From Mycobacterium sp. (lineage in GTDB: Bacteria; Actinomycetota; Actinomycetes; Mycobacteriales; Mycobacteriaceae): DNA of 15,012 nucleotides. The translations under genes were made by a program, and so were the position numbers. Below the pieces are notes generated by a model. That model worked only from the letters and a program-made list of their open reading frames with translations. It made no database searches and had not been told where the DNA came from. Where the stretch lies: NCBI GenBank assembly GCA_019246375.1, contig JAFAQO010000028.1, forward strand, positions 1 to 15,012. Direction: 5' to 3'. Shown piece after piece: positions 7,442 to 14,806 of this stretch; positions within the stretch are counted from its first letter, which is position 1, and each line of letters starts with the position of its first letter.

Positions 7442-8200
7442 TCATGTGCGCCGCTCCTCAATCCCGGCCTCGCCGGGATCTTCGTCGTCGACGCGGCTGA
7501 TCGCTGTTCCCGCGTGCACGAGCACCAACTCGCCCGCGGCTACCGGGTCGACCAGCGTGGTCGCGACGTCTTCGATGCCCTTCGCGGTGCGCACCGTTGC
7601 CAGGCCTTCCGCCGACGGCCCTATCACCTCGCCCAGGCGGCCTTCGTCGCTGCAGGTGACGCAGACTTCGTCGGCGGACTGGTCGGCTGCTTTCAGCAGG
7701 CCGGGATGCTCGAAGCAGACATGGGTCAGTTCCCACAGCAGGTGATAAAACAGCACGAAGCCGCCGGTCGCCGGCACCCGCGGATCCGGGTCGTCCAGCC
7801 ACAGCACGTGATCGGCCATACCGGCCCCGGGCCGCTCACCGCTGCCGATCCAGACCGTGGTGACGCCCCACGCCGGGCTTCGGCGCATCACCGACCGCAC
7901 CTCGGGATTGTCGGCGGCCGAGACGCCGACCACGATGTCGCCGGGACGGACCGACACTCGCACCACGTCCACCAGGTTAGGTCCGGTCAGCGCAACCGCC
8001 GGCAACGCGCGCTTCCCCACGATCACCGGATGCACGAATTCGACCGCAATGTGCAGTGCATGCGGCTCCCACGCCGGCGCGATGGACCACATGGTGGCGC
8101 CCGCCGCGAACCGTTTGGCCAGTGTGAGCGCGGTGGCAGCCAAGTCGCCGGCCAGGTCAGCGCTTACCCCTCGGTCGATTGCAGTGGTAGTCATCGTCAC
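7442..8200 (-). CDS. Degenerate SIS domain fused to a HypC-like domain
   Basis: The 252-residue product has two parts. Residues about 15-160 follow the SIS protein encoded next: AKRFAAGATMWSIA against ARRFAAGGRLFTFG, VGKRALPAVALT against IGKPLPAWSLT, and PGDIVVGVSA against PGDIAIAMST. The GNGGS and STSG phosphate loops are lost, so it is probably a non-catalytic SIS fold. Residues about 179-241 look like HypC, with a Cys-led strand (VCVTCSDEGRLGEVIG, Cys180 and Cys183) and ELVLVHAGTAISRVDDE (224-240), matching HypC's EWVLVHVGFAMAKIDEK. The active cysteine of HypC is normally residue 2; here it is internal. The start is GTG 8200, seven bases after AGAGGGG; ATG 8194 is an alternative. Long frames to 8263 overlap hypF. 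It probably acts with HypD, HypC or the large subunit, perhaps joined to its SIS neighbour. Confidence 0.88.
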   Translation of the reverse strand: MTMTTTAIDRGVSADLAGDLAATALTLAKRFAAGATMWSIAPAWEPHALHIAVEFVHPVIVGKRALPAVALTGPNLVDVVRVSVRPGDIVVGVSAADNPEVRSVMRRSPAWGVTTVWIGSGERPGAGMADHVLWLDDPDPRVPATGGFVLFYHLLWELTHVCFEHPGLLKAADQSADEVCVTCSDEGRLGEVIGPSAEGLATVRTAKGIEDVATTLVDPVAAGELVLVHAGTAISRVDDEDPGEAGIEERRT

Positions 8201-8246
8201 CGCACCACCCCTCTTTCCCCGAACACCTTGCGCCGCCGAGAATTCC

Positions 8247-10607
8247 TCAAATACATGGGCCAAGCCTCCGCGAATCGAGCGCGGTCAACACCGAGATCGC
8301 CGCCTGCCCGAGTGCGAGCCCACCGTCGTTGGGCGGGACGGTGTGATGGGTCAAGACGTCGAATCCCTTTTGCTGCAGATATTTTCGGCATGCCTGCAGC
8401 AGCAGCACGTTTTGGAACACCCCGCCGGTGAGACCCACCAAGCGCACCGCGCCGGCGACCAGACTCACTGTCTCGGCGACGGCGACCGCGACCGCTTCGT
8501 GGAACGCGGCCGCCAGCGTTGCCGGCTCGACTCCCGCGCGCAGAGCCGAGACGATCGTCCGCATCATCCCGGTCGGGTCGATCACTCCGTCGGCGCGTAC
8601 GTGCATGCGCAACTTCGGCGCCGACGCGCCGGCCGAGTCAGCCAGCACCTCGAGTTCGATGGCGGCTTGGCCCTCGTAATCGATCCGATGACGCACGCCC
8701 AGTAACGAGGCAACCGCGTCGAACAGCCGGCCCATGCTCGAACAGGGCACACAGCCAACATTGCTCTGCAATTGCGATCGGATGACGCGTATTTCGGCGG
8801 GCGGGGCCGCAGTGACGGGTGGCAGATCCGCCATCCATTCGATGCCCGCGGTCCACAGCTGAGACAGCGCCATCCGCCACGGATTGCGCACTGCGGCATC
8901 ACCGCCCGGCAGCGGCACCGGCAGCAGGTGGCCGACCCGGACAAAGCGGTGACTGTCGCGCCCGACTGCGAGGATCTCGCCACCCCAAATCGTGCCGTCG
9001 CAACCGTAGCCGGTGCCGTCGAAGGAGACTCCGATGATCGGCTCACCGAGCCGGCCGTGCTCGGCCAGCAGCGACGCGACGTGCGCGTGGTGATGCTGAA
9101 CGAGGTCCAACGGGCGATCGCCGACGTGGCGCTCCGCCCAACTACGGGTCAGATATCCGGGATGCAAGTCAGCGGCCAACCGCACCGGCTGGTGCCGGAT
9201 TTCGCTGAGCTGGCCGACCGCACGCTCGAACGCCTGCAGCGTCGCCAAGGTGGCCATGTCGCCGATATGGCCGGACATGAAAGCGCGTGAGCCGTCGGTG
9301 AGACAAAACGTGTTTTTCAGCTCGCCGCCCACGGCCAGCACGGCGGGGCCGTCGCGGCCGATGTCGACCGGCAGCGGCGCATACCCGCGGGATCGGCGGA
9401 TCGGCAGTTCCCAGTCGTCGACAACGCGCACGACCGAGTCGTCACACGGCACGTGAATCGGCCGGTTGTGGTCGAGCACGGCGTCGCATAAAGCGGCCGA
9501 AGGCCGCAAAAGTCTCTGTTTAGCATCACCTTCGGTGTAGCAGATGGGTTCGTCGGAACGGTTGGCGCTGGTCAGCACCAGTGCATCGGGCACCACGGCG
9601 TCAGCACCGGGCACAGGGGCGAGCAGCAGGTGATGGATCGGCGAGTAGGGCAGCATCAGCCCGAGCAGCGGGCTGCCGGGCGCGACGGCATCGGCGACCG
9701 GTGCGTCCGCGCGTCGCCGCAGCAATACGATCGGCCGGGCCGGACTCGACAACACCGCTGCCTCGGTGTCGTCTATGTGGGCATAGCGACGGGCGACATC
9801 GAGATCACGGACCAGCATGGCGAATGGCTTGGCACCGCGCGCTTTGCGGGCACGCAATCGGCCGACCGCGTCCTCGCTGTCGACGACGCACGCCAGGTGG
9901 TAGCCACCGATGCCCTTGATCGCGACAACGGCTCCGGTCGCCAGCGCCTGCTGGGTGGCGGCCAGCGCGGCATCTGACCCGTCGACCCACTCGGCTTCGC
10001 GCCGGAACCACAGCGATGGCCCGCAGTCGGGGCACGCGATCGGCTGCGCATGGAATCGGCGGTTGGCCGGGTCGTGGTATTCAGCAGCGCAACGCTCACA
10101 CATGGCAAATATCGACATCGTGGTGGCCGGCCGGTCGTAGGGCAACGCACGGATGATCGTGAAGCGCGGTCCGCAGTTGGTGCAGGTCACGAACGGGTGC
10201 CGGTAGCGGCGATCGACGGGATCGAACAATTCGGCGACACAGTCGTCGCAGACCGCGATGTCGGGCGGGATCGGCGTCGTCGCGCCGGCGACTGTCTGGC
10301 TTTCCACGATGCGGAAATCGGTCCCGGCTGTGGTGTCGGCCTCGATGTCGACGACGGCTACCGCGCTGATCCGCGCCAGCGGCGGGGCTTCGGCCTGCAG
10401 TCGGCGACCGAATTCGTCCACCTGCTCGCGCGGTCCCTGAACCTCGACGAACACCGCGCCGGAATCGTTGCCGACGAATCCGGCAAGCCGCAGGCCGCTG
10501 GCGAGGCGATGGACGAACGGACGAAAGCCAACCCCCTGCACGACCCCCGTCACGATGAACCGCTGCCGAATATCGTCGGATCGCAGCATCAGCGGCGTGT
10601 CGGTCAT
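8247..10607 (-). CDS. hypF: Carbamoyltransferase HypF
   Basis: HypF turns carbamoyl phosphate and ATP into a carbamoyl group passed to HypE, the first step of cyanide-ligand synthesis. All four domains are present in 786 residues. They are an acylphosphatase domain (about 15-101, [17 protein letters not shown]), two zinc fingers (Cys120/123/142/145 and Cys170/173/192/195), a YrdC-like domain (about 212-400, [18 protein letters not shown] and KPFAMLVRD), and a Kae1-like domain (about 420-775) with [15 protein letters not shown] (504-518), [16 protein letters not shown] (529-544) and [12 protein letters not shown] (725-736). The length is slightly above the usual 750. I prefer ATG 10607; TTG 10619 is in frame and adds four residues. 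It is the first gene of the maturation operon, 46 bases before the SIS-HypC fusion and about 266 bases after gatB. Confidence 0.97.
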   Translation of the reverse strand: MTDTPLMLRSDDIRQRFIVTGVVQGVGFRPFVHRLASGLRLAGFVGNDSGAVFVEVQGPREQVDEFGRRLQAEAPPLARISAVAVVDIEADTTAGTDFRIVESQTVAGATTPIPPDIAVCDDCVAELFDPVDRRYRHPFVTCTNCGPRFTIIRALPYDRPATTMSIFAMCERCAAEYHDPANRRFHAQPIACPDCGPSLWFRREAEWVDGSDAALAATQQALATGAVVAIKGIGGYHLACVVDSEDAVGRLRARKARGAKPFAMLVRDLDVARRYAHIDDTEAAVLSSPARPIVLLRRRADAPVADAVAPGSPLLGLMLPYSPIHHLLLAPVPGADAVVPDALVLTSANRSDEPICYTEGDAKQRLLRPSAALCDAVLDHNRPIHVPCDDSVVRVVDDWELPIRRSRGYAPLPVDIGRDGPAVLAVGGELKNTFCLTDGSRAFMSGHIGDMATLATLQAFERAVGQLSEIRHQPVRLAADLHPGYLTRSWAERHVGDRPLDLVQHHHAHVASLLAEHGRLGEPIIGVSFDGTGYGCDGTIWGGEILAVGRDSHRFVRVGHLLPVPLPGGDAAVRNPWRMALSQLWTAGIEWMADLPPVTAAPPAEIRVIRSQLQSNVGCVPCSSMGRLFDAVASLLGVRHRIDYEGQAAIELEVLADSAGASAPKLRMHVRADGVIDPTGMMRTIVSALRAGVEPATLAAAFHEAVAVAVAETVSLVAGAVRLVGLTGGVFQNVLLLQACRKYLQQKGFDVLTHHTVPPNDGGLALGQAAISVLTALDSRRLGPCI

Positions 10608-10707
10608 GGCAACCGCCAAACGACCGTGAGCACCGGGCAGCCGGGCGGCTCAACCTCCTTGCCGCACCACCTAGTCCACCACTCAGCACACGTCGCGATC
10701 ACACCGT

Positions 10708-10750
10708 TTCGTCAGTCACGAACTTACGCCCCGGCCCTCTTCCGATCCTA
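10708..10750 (-). promoter_or_regulatory. Possible hyp operon promoter region
   Basis: Two TANNNT -10 candidates face hypF: TAGGAT (10750-10745) and TAAGTT (10726-10721). The second overlaps a dyad, TTCGT-CAGTC-ACGAA (10708-10722). No convincing -35 accompanies either. A promoter is expected in this gap because hypF opens the operon, but which box is used cannot be settled by eye. Confidence 0.25.
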
Positions 10751-10811
10751 GGCGTCCGCAGAAGGCGCGGTGCAGAATTCGACACCCGGGTACCAATCGG
10801 CCGAAAATGCG

Positions 10812-10834
10812 TTCCTGCTAACCGTTCGCAGGAA
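10812..10834 (-). terminator. Long dyad downstream of gatB, terminator or operator
   Basis: TTCCTGC and GCAGGAA arms pair perfectly around a 9-base centre that itself reads AAC-C-GTT, so 10 of 11 positions per arm are symmetric about 10823. On the minus strand it begins about 40 bases after the gatB stop and is followed within four bases by a short TTTT. This fits a weak factor-independent terminator. The near-perfect symmetry would equally suit a protein-binding site for the hyp promoter region. Confidence 0.45.
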
Positions 10835-10873
10835 AGCTCATGTCGAGTTACCGGCGACTCCCTGCAGTCTCGG

Positions 10874-12394
10874 CTAGCTTTGGCCACACGCGGCGAGCAC
10901 GAGTTCGCGTACCCGCGCCGCGTCGGCCTGCCCGCGCGTAGCCTTCATGACTGCGCCGACGATCGCGCCGGCCGCCTGTACTTTGCCACCGCGAATCTTC
11001 TCCGCGACATCGGGATTGGCGGCCAGGGCTTCGTCGACTGCCGCCTGGATCAACGAGTCGTCGCGCACCAACGCCAGGCCTCGCGCGGTCATCACCTGCT
11101 CGGGCTCACCTTCGCCGGCCAGCACACCCTCGACGACTTGGCGGGCGAGCTTGTTGGACAGCTTGCTCTCGTCCACCAGCGCCTGGACAGCGGCGACTTG
11201 GGCCGGCGTGATAGCCAGCTCGTCGAGTGCGACACCGGCTTCATTGGCCTTTTGGACTAGGAAGTTGCCCCACCAAGCACGCGCGTGCTCGCTGGACGCG
11301 CCCTGCGCTACGGTCGCGATCACAAGCTCGACGGCGCCGGCATTGACCAGATCGCGCATCACCTGGTCGGAAACACCCCACTCCTGCTGAATTTGCTTGC
11401 GACGCAACCACGGTAGTTCGGGGATGGTCTGGCGAAGTCGCTCGACGAGCTCGGCACTGGGTGCGACGGGTTCCAAGTCGGGCTCGGGAAAATAGCGGTA
11501 GTCCTCGGCGGTCTCCTTGGTGCGGCCGGGGCTGGTGTACCCAGCCTCGTGGAAGTGGCGGGTTTCCTGCGTGATCCGGCCGCCTGATGCCAGAACGGCG
11601 GCCTGGCGCTGCATCTCGTATCGGACCGCGACTTCGACGCTCTTGAGTGAGTTGACGTTTTTGGTTTCGGTGCGGATACCGAACATGGTGGCGCCGAGCG
11701 GCTTCAGCGACACGTTGGCGTCACAGCGCATCGAGCCCTGGTCCATCCGTACGTCGGAAACACCCAGCGCGCGCAATAGATCTCGTAGCGCTGTCACGTA
11801 GGCCCGGGCGATCTGCGGCGCCCGGGCCCCCGTTCCCACGATGGGCTTGGTGACGATCTCAATCAGCGGCACGCCGGAACGGTTGTAGTCGATAAGCGAT
11901 GTCGTCGCGCCGTGGATGCGGCCGGTTTCGCTGCCGATGTGGGTCAGCTTGCCGGTGTCTTCCTCCATGTGCGCGCGCTCGATCTCGACGCGCCAGCTGG
12001 TCCCGTCTTCCAGCGGCACATCCAGGTAGCCGTTGATTGCGATCGGCTCGTCGTATTGCGAGATCTGGTAGTTCTTGGGCATGTCCGGATAGAAGTAGTT
12101 CTTCCGGGCGAAGCGGCACCACGGCACGATCTCACAGTTGAGCGCCAGCCCGATCCGGATCGCCGACTCCACCGCAGCCTCGTTGAGCACTGGCAGTGAA
12201 CCGGGCAGGCCGAGGCACACCGGGCACACCTGGGTATTGGGTTCGGCACCGAACCTCGTGGCGCAGCCACAGAACATCTTGGTGACGGTGGACAGCTCGA
12301 CATGCACCTCGAGGCCAAGCACCGGGTCATAACGTGCGACGACCTCGTCATAGTCGAGCAGCTCAGTCTCAGATGCCCTGGCAGCAACGGTCAT
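10874..12394 (-). CDS. gatB: Aspartyl/glutamyl-tRNA(Asn/Gln) amidotransferase subunit B
   Basis: GatB is the kinase and tRNA-binding subunit of GatCAB, which amidates Asp-tRNA(Asn) or Glu-tRNA(Gln) and is essential in mycobacteria. The 506-residue product is full length and close to M. tuberculosis Rv3009c as I recall it. Visible motifs include [23 protein letters not shown] residues with Cys76 and Cys79 in [47 protein letters not shown] and RTETKNVNS. The C-terminal GatB/Yqey tail ends in AACGQS. It starts at ATG 12394 with no Shine-Dalgarno sequence but with a TANNNT box seven bases before the start, so it may be leaderless. In M. tuberculosis pfkA lies directly upstream of gatB; here three other genes separate them. 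Confidence 0.98.
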   Translation of the reverse strand: MTVAARASETELLDYDEVVARYDPVLGLEVHVELSTVTKMFCGCATRFGAEPNTQVCPVCLGLPGSLPVLNEAAVESAIRIGLALNCEIVPWCRFARKNYFYPDMPKNYQISQYDEPIAINGYLDVPLEDGTSWRVEIERAHMEEDTGKLTHIGSETGRIHGATTSLIDYNRSGVPLIEIVTKPIVGTGARAPQIARAYVTALRDLLRALGVSDVRMDQGSMRCDANVSLKPLGATMFGIRTETKNVNSLKSVEVAVRYEMQRQAAVLASGGRITQETRHFHEAGYTSPGRTKETAEDYRYFPEPDLEPVAPSAELVERLRQTIPELPWLRRKQIQQEWGVSDQVMRDLVNAGAVELVIATVAQGASSEHARAWWGNFLVQKANEAGVALDELAITPAQVAAVQALVDESKLSNKLARQVVEGVLAGEGEPEQVMTARGLALVRDDSLIQAAVDEALAANPDVAEKIRGGKVQAAGAIVGAVMKATRGQADAARVRELVLAACGQS

Positions 12395-12401
12395 GGATTA
12401 G

Positions 12402-12407
12402 AGCTTA
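12402..12407 (-). promoter_or_regulatory. Leaderless -10 box for gatB
   Basis: TAAGCT lies exactly seven bases before the gatB ATG and no ribosome-binding site is present. In mycobacteria this spacing would put the transcription start on the A of the start codon. It sits in the 19-base gap after the PAS-ANTAR gene, so gatB could be expressed both alone and by read-through. Confidence 0.45.
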
Positions 12408-12413
12408 ATTGCG

Positions 12414-13115
12414 TCAACCGGATCCGGTCGCCGGCCCGTCGTGTGCGCCGGCAGCTCGCCTGTGCGCTTTCAGCAGCAACTGGTCAAACAATGCTCGCGA
12501 TGCGATGGCGTGCCGGCTGACGGCGCAGAAGTCCTCAGCGATCTGCTCGACAAGCAGCCGCAGCTTGATGTTGCTTTCTTGGGATAGCCCCTTGATGAGG
12601 TTGAACGCAGCAACCTCGTCGATGCCGTACACCAGCATCAGCATGCCCTTGACCTGGTCAATCTTGCCGCGCCGTTCGGCGATTTCGGCGACCTTCACAG
12701 TGATGATGTCCTGTTGCGCACTCTCGGACGTCGGTGTGACGTCGACGTAGAAGCCGTGTGTGCCGATGACGACACCGTTGTCGTCACGCAGTTGATCGCC
12801 AACCACGACTACCTCGTGCACTTCGCCGCCGGTGTCGAGGATGCGGTGCCGTGTGCGGAAGGGCCGGTGTGTCGTAATCATCTCCTCGATGGTCGCCGCC
12901 ACCTGGCCGCGATCGTCGGGATGCTTGTGTGACAGCACCAGGTCAGTGGTCGGCGTCACCGTTCCGGGCTGGTAGCCGTGCATGCGCTGCACCTGCTCCG
13001 ACCATTCCCAGCGCTGGTCCGTGAAATAGAACCGGAACGATCCCACGCGCTGCGGCGCGCCGCCGGCGAGGGCCTCCTCGGTCTGGGGTGTCTGACCATC
13101 TAGCTGGCCAGTCAT
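12414..13115 (-). CDS. PAS-ANTAR regulator
   Basis: The 233-residue product has a PAS domain (about 26-127) with the PAS_3-like FTDQRWEWSEQVQRMHGYQPG and a HPDDR motif (65-69). It is followed by an ANTAR domain (about 140-196, IAERRGKIDQVKGMLMLVYG onward to LVEQIAEDF). ANTAR domains bind paired hairpins in nascent RNA and prevent termination; the PAS domain would sense a ligand, redox state or light, but its cofactor cannot be read from sequence. The start is ATG 13115, inside an ATGA overlap with the zinc-protein stop, so the two are translationally coupled. Longer frames to 13259 only overlap that gene. The protein lacks a receiver or histidine-kinase domain, so sensing and output are in one chain. 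The RNA targets are unknown. Confidence 0.92.
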   Translation of the reverse strand: MTGQLDGQTPQTEEALAGGAPQRVGSFRFYFTDQRWEWSEQVQRMHGYQPGTVTPTTDLVLSHKHPDDRGQVAATIEEMITTHRPFRTRHRILDTGGEVHEVVVVGDQLRDDNGVVIGTHGFYVDVTPTSESAQQDIITVKVAEIAERRGKIDQVKGMLMLVYGIDEVAAFNLIKGLSQESNIKLRLLVEQIAEDFCAVSRHAIASRALFDQLLLKAHRRAAGAHDGPATGSG

Positions 13116-13453
13116 GGCGCGCGCTCGGTGGCAGTGTCGGACGTGGCCGACTCGATTTGCTCCAGAGGCGGTGTCGTGGCCACTCGAATCGAGTACTTCT
13201 GGATGATTTCTTGCTGGGCAGCGGCAGCTTGTTCGAGGTGGTCTGCCGCCGCGCGGCATAGTGCGCGCGCTCGGTCAAGTGCCTGTTGTGCCCGTTGGGC
13301 AGAGCCGGCAACGGTCGGCTTGATACGGCGTGCCAGGCGAGCTCGGTGTGCTTTCTGTCGGCATGCCGGTGAGCAGTACATTGCATCAGACCGGGCATAG
13401 AAGCCATTGCCGCAGATGAAGCAGGTCAGGTCAGCGGCGACCACGGCCGTCAC
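13112..13453 (-). CDS. Small four-cysteine zinc-binding protein
   Basis: The 113-residue product begins with a compact zinc site, Cys11-x2-Cys14 and Cys27-x3-Cys31 (CFICGNGFYARSDAMYC, then SPACRQKAHRAR). A basic stretch follows, then a long Ala/Gln/Arg-rich helix (about 50-90), probably a coiled coil. Similar short domains occur in mycobacterial putative DNA- or RNA-binding proteins with the pattern YCSPACRQKAHRAR. I do not recognise a specific function. The start is GTG 13453; no strong ribosome-binding site precedes it, and a perfect 16-base palindrome lies ten bases upstream. The stop overlaps the ATG of the PAS-ANTAR gene by ATGA. The pair probably work together, with this protein as partner or adaptor, though that is inference. 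Confidence 0.82.
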   Translation of the reverse strand: MTAVVAADLTCFICGNGFYARSDAMYCSPACRQKAHRARLARRIKPTVAGSAQRAQQALDRARALCRAAADHLEQAAAAQQEIIQKYSIRVATTPPLEQIESATSDTATERAP

Positions 13454-13463
13454 GTTACCGCTA

Positions 13464-13479
13464 TCCGTTACGTAACGGA
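13464..13479. promoter_or_regulatory. Perfect 16-base palindrome, probable operator
   Basis: TCCGTTACGTAACGGA is fully self-complementary with no spacer. It lies in the 30-base gap between the ATPase stop (13484) and the zinc-protein start (13453). A third GTTAC half site sits at 13454-13458, one base before the start codon, 13 bases from the matching half site. This arrangement suits a dimeric repressor controlling the zinc protein and PAS-ANTAR pair. Confidence 0.5.
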
Positions 13480-13483
13480 AGTT

Positions 13484-14692
13484 TTAACCTACTGGCTGAT
13501 TCGCTTTAGCTCTGTCGTGTGCCGTACTCCGGCTGGGAAACATGTCGGCCAGCGCGGCGGCCAGCTCGAGGTACTGCCGCCTGCTCTTTTTGCTCAACCG
13601 TTCGAGGGAAATTTCTTTGCCTGCGTGCACATGCGGGTCGAACGGCAAAACCACTACACGGTTGGCCTTAAATTGCCCGGATAGCTTCTCGAGCTCCATG
13701 CTGAGCAGGGCATTGGGTTTGCCACTCTCGATGTGGTTTATCGCTAAGACCGTCGACTCGACCAGCTTCTGGTATCCGTTCTGACGCAGCCACTCCAGCG
13801 TGGTTCGCGTCTTCCTGACCGAATCGATTGACGCGCTGGTGACTATCACGAGCGCCCGCGACTCCCGCAGAATCGCTTCGATCAGACGCGACTTCAGCGC
13901 CGTCCCGCAATCCATCAACACCACTGAGTAGTGCTTTCGGAGAAGTGAAAACGCTCTGACAAAGTCGTCACGCTCGATGAGCCACTTGCTCTGCGCATAG
14001 TCAGGAATACCCAGCACTTCCAGCTTCGAGCCGTTCATGTAGGTGTGCGCCCGAACATCCGCATATCGCGTGACCGAGCGGTCCGCGAGCAGGTCGACCA
14101 TGGTCAGTGAATTTCGACGGCCGTGCCGGTCCGCGAGGTCTCCGGTGTCGAGGTCGACCGCGACCACCCGGTCGTTGCGCGCGTCGGCGAAGGTTGAGCC
14201 GAGCACCTCGACCACGGCGGTTTTGCCCACGCCTCCCTTGAGGTTGAGGACCGCGATCGGAAACGCGCTCCCGACCGATACTTCCACGCGACCTTTCAGT
14301 TCGAGCTCATATTTTTGAGCCTTGTTCGGACCCAGATTGATACCGGTTATGCGTGAGAAGAATTGTCGCCAATTGAACTTGGGTGGAACGGTCGTCTGCG
14401 ATTCGTCGTCAAGGCTGTCGAGCGCCACCCCGCCGGGCAGCCGCTGCGGCTTCACCGGCGGGGGCGGCGGCGCGCGGTGTGCCGGAACAGTCGACGTCAG
14501 GGAAGTGGTGGTCGGCCGCGCCGGCCTGGGCTGCTGCTGGTATGCGGGAGGGACCGGACGATAGGGCCGCCGCTCGATGTAAGGATCGGGGCCGTGGTCA
14601 CCACGCCGGACCGGTGAAGTCCGCTGCTCCTGCGGCGCCGTCCTAGGCACTGACTGCCGGTTTACGCCGCGATCAGGACCGCGGTTATCCAT
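13484..14692 (-). CDS. EspI-type MinD/ParA-like ATPase with proline-rich N-terminus
   Basis: The 402-residue product has a disordered N-terminus (1-105) rich in Pro, Arg and Gln, including APPPPPVKPQ (74-83). It then has WRQFFSRITGINLGP (108-122), a linker I associate with the ESX-linked EspI/Rv3888c/Rv3860 group. The deviant Walker A ATPase follows: LNLKGGVGKT (149-158, with Lys152 as signature lysine), VVAVDLDTGDLADRHG (176-191), and VVLMDCGTA (257-265). In ESX loci such ATPases regulate type VII secretion according to ATP level; others position or partition macromolecules. No ESX genes are visible here, so its partner is unknown. The start is ATG 14692, without a Shine-Dalgarno sequence but with a well-placed -10, so it is probably leaderless. 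It ends 30 bases before the zinc-protein gene and may be the first gene of that unit. Confidence 0.92.
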   Translation of the reverse strand: MDNRGPDRGVNRQSVPRTAPQEQRTSPVRRGDHGPDPYIERRPYRPVPPAYQQQPRPARPTTTSLTSTVPAHRAPPPPPVKPQRLPGGVALDSLDDESQTTVPPKFNWRQFFSRITGINLGPNKAQKYELELKGRVEVSVGSAFPIAVLNLKGGVGKTAVVEVLGSTFADARNDRVVAVDLDTGDLADRHGRRNSLTMVDLLADRSVTRYADVRAHTYMNGSKLEVLGIPDYAQSKWLIERDDFVRAFSLLRKHYSVVLMDCGTALKSRLIEAILRESRALVIVTSASIDSVRKTRTTLEWLRQNGYQKLVESTVLAINHIESGKPNALLSMELEKLSGQFKANRVVVLPFDPHVHAGKEISLERLSKKSRRQYLELAAALADMFPSRSTAHDRAKANQPVG

Positions 14693-14699
14693 ATTTTCG

Positions 14700-14727
14700 A
14701 CCGTAACACCGGTTCGGATCGCCCGAA
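14700..14727 (-). promoter_or_regulatory. Leaderless promoter with operator-like dyad for the EspI-type ATPase
   Basis: TACGGT (14705-14700) lies exactly seven bases before ATG 14692, the spacing expected for leaderless transcription. Upstream is a dyad, TTCGG-ATCGC-CCGAA (14713-14727), that would lie about where the -35 and spacer fall. No ribosome-binding site is seen before the ATG. Confidence 0.45.
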
Positions 14728-14806
14728 AAGTTCACGAGAGCCGAGGTTGGTGAAGTTTATGTAGCGGTCCAGTGAACACGACGCTGCGGTAAACGGCGGG
14801 CGAGCA

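Noticed and set aside
6602..8431. Long plus-strand open frame (609 codons) across hypE, SIS, SIS-HypC and hypF
   Set aside because: It lies antisense to four genes with clear family motifs; its product is Arg/Gln-rich with no recognisable domain, as expected of a high-GC shadow frame.
10096..10689. Minus-strand frame of 197 codons overlapping the hypF start
   Set aside because: Out of frame with hypF across its acylphosphatase and zinc-finger coding region, and Arg/Ala/Ser-rich without motifs.
10699..10887. Small minus-strand frame in the gatB-hypF gap
   Set aside because: It begins inside the end of gatB, has no ribosome-binding site, and crosses the dyad at 10812-10834.
10874..14692. Mobile element or attachment site flanking the three inserted genes
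   Set aside because: No integrase, transposase, terminal repeats or tRNA is seen at either border.
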